Shown here piece by piece: positions 7,281-10,891 of a stretch of DNA of 10,891 nucleotides. The DNA comes from Paracoccaceae bacterium. GTDB lineage: Bacteria > Pseudomonadota > Alphaproteobacteria > Rhodobacterales > Rhodobacteraceae. The stretch covers positions 1-10,891 of the forward strand of contig CABZJG010000047.1 in assembly GCA_902525995.1 (NCBI GenBank), read 5' to 3'. Under the pieces are notes generated by a model, which was not told the DNA's origin, made no database searches, and worked only from the letters and a program-made list of their open reading frames with translations. A program made the position numbers and the translations under genes. Each line of letters begins with the position of its first letter. Position 1 is the first letter of the stretch.

Positions 7281-8156
7281 ATGTTTGTTGTCACCTTGAT
7301 TTCTGCACCCGGATTGCTTGATCCTTCGCTTTTGGAAAACCTTCGCAATGCGTGGGGCGGCGGTGATGCCGTTTGGCTTGCCCCGGATGAAGCGGCTGAG
7401 TTTTCACTCTCGGATCTACCGCAAAACCGCTGGCAGGTGTGGCAGGACCTGCAGGATTTGCAGGTCGATCTGATTGTGCAGCCGGCCGAAAACCGGCGCA
7501 AGAAAATGCTGCTTGCGGATATGGACAGTACCATGATCCAGCAAGAATGCATTGACGAGCTGGCAGATCATGCCGGTGTGGGCGCGCGGGTAAAAGACAT
7601 CACCGCACGGGCCATGAACGGCGAGCTTGATTTTGAAGAAGCCCTTAACGAGCGGGTTGCACTTTTGCAAGGTCAGCCGGCAAGCATAATTGACCAGGTG
7701 CTGGACGAGCGGATTGATTTGATGCCTGGCGGAAAGGTATTATTGGCAACCATGCGGGCGCATAGGGCCTATGCCGCTTTGGTGTCGGGGGGCTTTACGG
7801 CCTTTAGTGCGGTGATTGCCGAAAAGCTGAGCTTTGACACCCACCGCGCCAATCAGCTGCTGGTGGAGGACGGGGTGCTGACCGGAAAAGTGGCACTGCC
7901 AATATTGGGCCGGCAAGCAAAAGTGGATGCGCTAGAGGCCTTTACTACCTCTTTGGGTTTGAGCGAAGACGATGTGCTGGCGGTGGGGGACGGCGCCAAT
8001 GATCTGGGCATGCTCGGGCGCGCGGGGACCGGTGTGGCCCTGCACGCCAAACCCAGTGTTGCCGCCGAATGTGACGTGCGGGTTAATTTTGGTGATCTGA
8101 CGGCGCTGCTCTATCTGCAGGGATATGCAAAATCTGAGTTTGTATCGCGCGATTGA
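7281..8156 (+). CDS. serB: phosphoserine phosphatase
   Basis: A 291-residue HAD-superfamily enzyme that removes phosphate from L-phosphoserine, the last step of serine synthesis. All four HAD motifs are present: DMDST (80-84), with Asp80 as the nucleophile and Asp82 as the general acid; Ser169 in VSGGFTAF; Lys214 in GRQAKVDAL; and GDGANDLGML (236-245), whose Asp residues bind magnesium. The cap domain lies between motifs I and II (about 88-150). The N-terminal 75 residues form the short variable extension found in SerB proteins. The ATG at 7281 is chosen from AAGGA at 7265-7269 and alignment of the N terminus. It is read away from serC-serA, giving a complete serine pathway in one locus, and is followed by msrB 72 bp later without a visible terminator. 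Confidence 0.97.
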   Translation: MFVVTLISAPGLLDPSLLENLRNAWGGGDAVWLAPDEAAEFSLSDLPQNRWQVWQDLQDLQVDLIVQPAENRRKKMLLADMDSTMIQQECIDELADHAGVGARVKDITARAMNGELDFEEALNERVALLQGQPASIIDQVLDERIDLMPGGKVLLATMRAHRAYAALVSGGFTAFSAVIAEKLSFDTHRANQLLVEDGVLTGKVALPILGRQAKVDALEAFTTSLGLSEDDVLAVGDGANDLGMLGRAGTGVALHAKPSVAAECDVRVNFGDLTALLYLQGYAKSEFVSRD

Positions 8157-8228
8157 CTAACCCGAACAGGTCTTTTCATTTTGAATAATATGACCCATTT
8201 ATACAGAAGGGAAGAAAGTGAGAATGCC

Positions 8229-8678
8229 ATGGGACAGTATCAACGCAGTGAAGATATCATCGCAAATCTAAGCGAAGAACAATTTTGGGTCACTCAGCAA
8301 AACGGCACCGAACGCCCTGGAAGCGGTGCCTATCTGCATAACAAGGCGGCCGGAATTTACGTGGATATCGTCTCCGGTGAGCCGCTTTTTGCCTCAAGCG
8401 ATAAATATGAAAGCGGTTGTGGCTGGCCGAGTTTCACAAAGCCGATCGAGACAACACATATCACAGAACTCAGTGACAGCAGCCACGGTATGATCCGTAC
8501 CGAAGTGCGCAGCACTCATGGGGACAGTCATCTTGGCCATGTGTTTCCTGATGGCCCGATGGACCGCGGTGGGCTGCGCTATTGCATCAATTCGGCAGCC
8601 TTGCGCTTTGTGCCCAAAGCCGACATGGTAGAGGAAGGATATGGCGCCTATCTGGATCAGGTGGAGGATTTGGTATGA
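8229..8678 (+). CDS. msrB: peptide-methionine (R)-S-oxide reductase
   Basis: A 149-residue enzyme that reduces the R epimer of methionine sulfoxide in proteins, normally recycled by thioredoxin. The family core is clear: NLSEEQFWVTQQNGTERP, SGCGWPSF, DSSHGM, HLGHVFPDGP and RYCINSAALRF. Cys119 in RYCINS should be catalytic and Cys64 in GCGWPSF the likely resolving Cys. The two CxxC pairs that bind structural zinc in the E. coli enzyme are replaced by DIVS (46-49) and STHG (95-98), so this is the zinc-free form. The start is uncertain: ATG 8229 fits the family N terminus, while ATG 8190 and TTG 8181 are in frame upstream; the A/G-rich AAGGGA at 8207-8212 is rather far from 8229. Its stop overlaps the msrA start. 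Confidence 0.94.
   Translation: MGQYQRSEDIIANLSEEQFWVTQQNGTERPGSGAYLHNKAAGIYVDIVSGEPLFASSDKYESGCGWPSFTKPIETTHITELSDSSHGMIRTEVRSTHGDSHLGHVFPDGPMDRGGLRYCINSAALRFVPKADMVEEGYGAYLDQVEDLV
8663..8668 (+). promoter_or_regulatory. ribosome binding site that sets the msrA start
   Basis: GGAGGA inside the end of msrB lies 6 bases before the ATG at 8675. The frame is open back to 8582, but this site and the family N terminus (ERAILAGGCFWG) fix the start at 8675 and imply translational coupling with msrB. Confidence 0.75.
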
Positions 8679-9166
8679 GTGAGCGTGCAATATTAGCGGG
8701 GGGCTGCTTTTGGGGCATGCAGGATTTGATCCGCAAAATGCCCGGCGTTCTTTCCACCCGCGTTGGCTACACCGGCGGCGATGTGCCCAATGCCACCTAC
8801 CGGCATCACGGCACCCATGCGGAAGGGATCGAGATTATTTTTGACCCGGCCAAAATCAGCTATCGGCGCCTTTTAGAATTTTTCTTTCAAATTCATGATC
8901 CAACCACGCTGAACCGGCAGGGCAATGATCGCGGACTGTCCTATCGATCAGCGATCTATTATCTTGACAAGGCGCAGAAATCGGTTGCCGAGCAAACCAT
9001 TTCTGAGGTGAATGCAAGCGGTATTTGGCCCGGCACCGTGGTCACAGAGCTTGCGGAGGTTGGTGATTTTTGGGAAGCGGAGCCAGAGCATCAAGACTAT
9101 CTTGAGCGTCTGCCCAATGGGTATACCTGCCATTATGTTCGCCCTGATTGGGTCTTGCCATCATAG
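8675..9166 (+). CDS. msrA: peptide-methionine (S)-S-oxide reductase
   Basis: A 163-residue enzyme that reduces the S epimer of methionine sulfoxide, complementing MsrB. The catalytic Cys11 sits in AGGCFWGMQ, followed by TRVGYTGGDVPNATY, HAEGIEIIFDP, FFFQIHDPTTLNRQGND and SYRSAIYY, all family signatures. The motif is usually GCFWGxE; here the acidic residue is Gln16. This variant is, from memory, shared by an MsrA subgroup of alphaproteobacteria, so it is probably not a loss-of-function change. Cys152 in NGYTCHYVRP is the only other Cys and the likely resolving residue. The ATG overlaps the msrB stop as ATGA (8675-8678), so the two are translationally coupled in one operon. Confidence 0.95.
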   Translation: MSERAILAGGCFWGMQDLIRKMPGVLSTRVGYTGGDVPNATYRHHGTHAEGIEIIFDPAKISYRRLLEFFFQIHDPTTLNRQGNDRGLSYRSAIYYLDKAQKSVAEQTISEVNASGIWPGTVVTELAEVGDFWEAEPEHQDYLERLPNGYTCHYVRPDWVLPS

Positions 9167-9218
9167 GGTGAAAAGGGCATTTATACCTTGTCTGTTTTGA
9201 GCGGGCAGGGATTTTATA

Positions 9219-10142
9219 ATGCAACCATTTAAAGCTATTGTATTAAAACTGTTTTCCGTGATGGTTTTCATCACAATGATTTCTCTGATCAAAGCCACTG
9301 CTGATACCGTGCCGCCCGGTCAGGCGGTTTTTTTTAGGTCCGCTTTCGCTATTCCGGTCATCTGCGGATGGCTTATACTGCGCAAAGAGCTGCGCCATGG
9401 GTTGCGCGCCATCTCGCCACTCGGGCATTTATGGCGCGGATTAATTGGCGCCACTGCCATGGGGCTTATGTTTGCCTCTCTGGCCTATTTGCCGCTGCCC
9501 GAAGTGACTGCGCTGAGCTATGCTGCCCCCTTGCTCACCGTTGTTTTTGCCGCCCTGCTTTTGGGCGAGCAAGTTCGGTTTTTTCGGATGACAGCTGTTG
9601 GGCTGGGTTTAATCGGGGTTATGGTGGTCATCGAGCCGCAGCTTTCCATGGCATCCACCGGGCAGATGAACAAAGAGGCTGCTTTGGGCGCCGTCTTGGC
9701 CATTGCCGGCGCTGGCTGCATCGCTTTGGCGGCCATCCACATCCGTAAACTGGTACAGGTGGAACACCCTGCTGCGATTGCGTTTTATTTCAGCCTGACT
9801 TCGACGGCTGCATCCTTGTTTACGGCCCCTTTCGGCTGGGTCGCACTTTCACAGGGCACAACCGTTTTGTTGATTTTAGCAGGGCTCTTGGGTGGTGTTG
9901 GCCAGATTTGCCTGACGCTGGCCTATCGCCATGCCCCGGTTTCGGTGGTCGCACCTTTTGACTATGCCTCAATGCTATTTGCCCTTGCCATTGGTTACTT
10001 CATCTTTGCAGAGGTGCCGAGCTTGCAGATGCTTATTGGGGCCGCCATCATTATTGCTGCCGGATTTCTGATTATCTGGCGCGAGGCACAACTGGGACTG
10101 GAACGCGGCAAAGCGCGGGCGCTTAAAACCCCGCATGGGTGA
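9219..10142 (+). CDS. DMT-superfamily transporter with two EamA domains
   Basis: A 307-residue inner-membrane protein with about ten predicted transmembrane helices arranged as two EamA repeats (about 6-138 and 157-290). Family hallmarks include the LLLGEQ motif (113-118) closing the first repeat and the stretch TLAYRHAPVSVVAPFDYAS (233-251) with FAE (263-265) in the second. Members export amino acids and metabolites or import compounds such as riboflavin; substrate is not readable here. The charged tail after residue 290 should be cytoplasmic. The ATG at 9219 has AGGGA about 7 bases upstream. It lies 52 bp after msrA on the same strand with no terminator seen, so read-through from the msrBA operon is possible. 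It ends 2 bp from the convergent oxidoreductase gene. Confidence 0.9.
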   Translation: MQPFKAIVLKLFSVMVFITMISLIKATADTVPPGQAVFFRSAFAIPVICGWLILRKELRHGLRAISPLGHLWRGLIGATAMGLMFASLAYLPLPEVTALSYAAPLLTVVFAALLLGEQVRFFRMTAVGLGLIGVMVVIEPQLSMASTGQMNKEAALGAVLAIAGAGCIALAAIHIRKLVQVEHPAAIAFYFSLTSTAASLFTAPFGWVALSQGTTVLLILAGLLGGVGQICLTLAYRHAPVSVVAPFDYASMLFALAIGYFIFAEVPSLQMLIGAAIIIAAGFLIIWREAQLGLERGKARALKTPHG

Positions 10143-10144
10143 AT

Positions 10145-10891
10145 TTAGCGGTCTTGAAATGCCATAAGACTGTATATTGGCCGCAACAGATGACGGCGAT
10201 AGCGGCCCAAAGGAAATCGGCGCGGCGGCTTTTGAAAGAGCCGTGGATAAAGCCGTTTTTGCTGTGCGCCCAGCGCCAGATCAGCCAGCAGCGCGCCTGC
10301 ATAGCTGCCCATGACAACACCATTGCCATGGTAGCCAAAGCCCGCATAAACCCCGGGCATCTCTTGGATCGGGCCGACAAAGGGGGTCAGATTACGGGTT
10401 AGACAAATCAGTCCAGACCAGTCGTGTTCAATTTCGGCCTTACGCCAAGCTGGGAACATTTCGGCAAAATTTGCGCGGATTTGCTGCGCGATTGATGCGC
10501 TGTGGCGCGGGGTTGCAAAAAGCCCCCCGCGCATGCCGAACAGAAACCGATTGTCAGGCAGCAGCCGGAAGTAATGCAGCAATTGACGGCTGTCCGCGGC
10601 GACCCGCGTGCTGGTATAGCCTTGGTCCTGAAGCTCTGGAGTTGTAAGGGGCCGGGTGACAATCACGGAGGACTGCACCGGGATATAGCGCGCCCGCATC
10701 CAGTTGGGCAGATCATCACTGGAATATCCGTTGGTTGCGATAATCACTTTTTCTGCGCGTACACGCGCCTTGGGCGTTTGTAACCCATAGCCCTTGCGGG
10801 TTGGCTTGATACCCGTAACAGGGCTTTGGCCATAAACTTTTGCGCCCAAACGCTCTGCTGCCTGCAAAAGTCCAAGCGCATATTTTCGTGG
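10145..10891 (-). CDS. FAD-dependent oxidoreductase of the DAO family, 5' part outside the window
   Basis: The last 248 codons of a gene entering from the right edge. The frame stays open to base 10891 (upstream residues PRKYALGL), so the TTG at 10867 is not a real start; the N-terminal FAD-binding GxGxxG motif must lie outside. What remains is the substrate-binding half and C terminus of a glycine/D-amino-acid oxidase-like flavoprotein: VIIATNGYSS, YIPVQSSVIVTRPL, RFLFGMRGG, LTPFVGPI and the C-terminal flavin-contact motif GFGYHGNGVVMGSYAGALLAD. The pattern resembles gamma-glutamylputrescine oxidase/OrdL-like enzymes that oxidise amines or secondary amino acids, but the substrate is not determined. 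It is convergent with the EamA transporter, leaving only 2 bp between stop codons. Confidence 0.88.
   Translation of the reverse strand, partial: PRKYALGLLQAAERLGAKVYGQSPVTGIKPTRKGYGLQTPKARVRAEKVIIATNGYSSDDLPNWMRARYIPVQSSVIVTRPLTTPELQDQGYTSTRVAADSRQLLHYFRLLPDNRFLFGMRGGLFATPRHSASIAQQIRANFAEMFPAWRKAEIEHDWSGLICLTRNLTPFVGPIQEMPGVYAGFGYHGNGVVMGSYAGALLADLALGAQQKRLYPRLFQKPPRRFPLGRYRRHLLRPIYSLMAFQDR

Overview
The window looks like a chromosomal housekeeping segment of an alphaproteobacterium, most likely of the Rhodobacterales/Roseobacter type. This is inferred from the serC-serA operon with an alphaproteobacterial-type SerC, a probable serC leader RNA just before serC, the msrB-msrA pair with a GCFWGMQ-type MsrA, and moderate GC content. 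No mobile element, CRISPR array, tRNA or rRNA was seen.

Left part (1-2134): a small VOC/glyoxalase-fold protein on the + strand meets trhO (tRNA U34 hydroxylase, rhodanese type) tail to tail, and their stop codons share the four bases TTAA. Upstream of trhO on the same minus strand lies a PPP-type metallophosphoesterase, which may be co-transcribed with it. Divergent from this pair is a membrane-anchored SPFH/band-7 protein (2354-3784).

Centre (3871-8156): the three-step phosphorylated serine pathway is complete. serC (aminotransferase) and serA (3-phosphoglycerate dehydrogenase) form a minus-strand operon that ends at a clear intrinsic terminator. serB (phosphoserine phosphatase) is transcribed away from them across a 556-bp spacer. 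The serC end of that spacer holds a structured leader whose last stem can cover the serC ribosome binding site. This is the most interesting non-coding signal here. It also carries an 11-bp tandem repeat and a TGACGTCA palindrome.

Right part (8229-10891): msrB and msrA (methionine sulfoxide reductases for the R and S epimers) overlap by ATGA and are followed by a DMT/EamA exporter-type membrane protein. This protein is convergent, with a 2-bp gap, to a FAD-dependent amine/amino-acid oxidoreductase of the DAO family that runs off the right edge. Apart from the serC leader, the content is ordinary and no new defence or mobile system could be supported.
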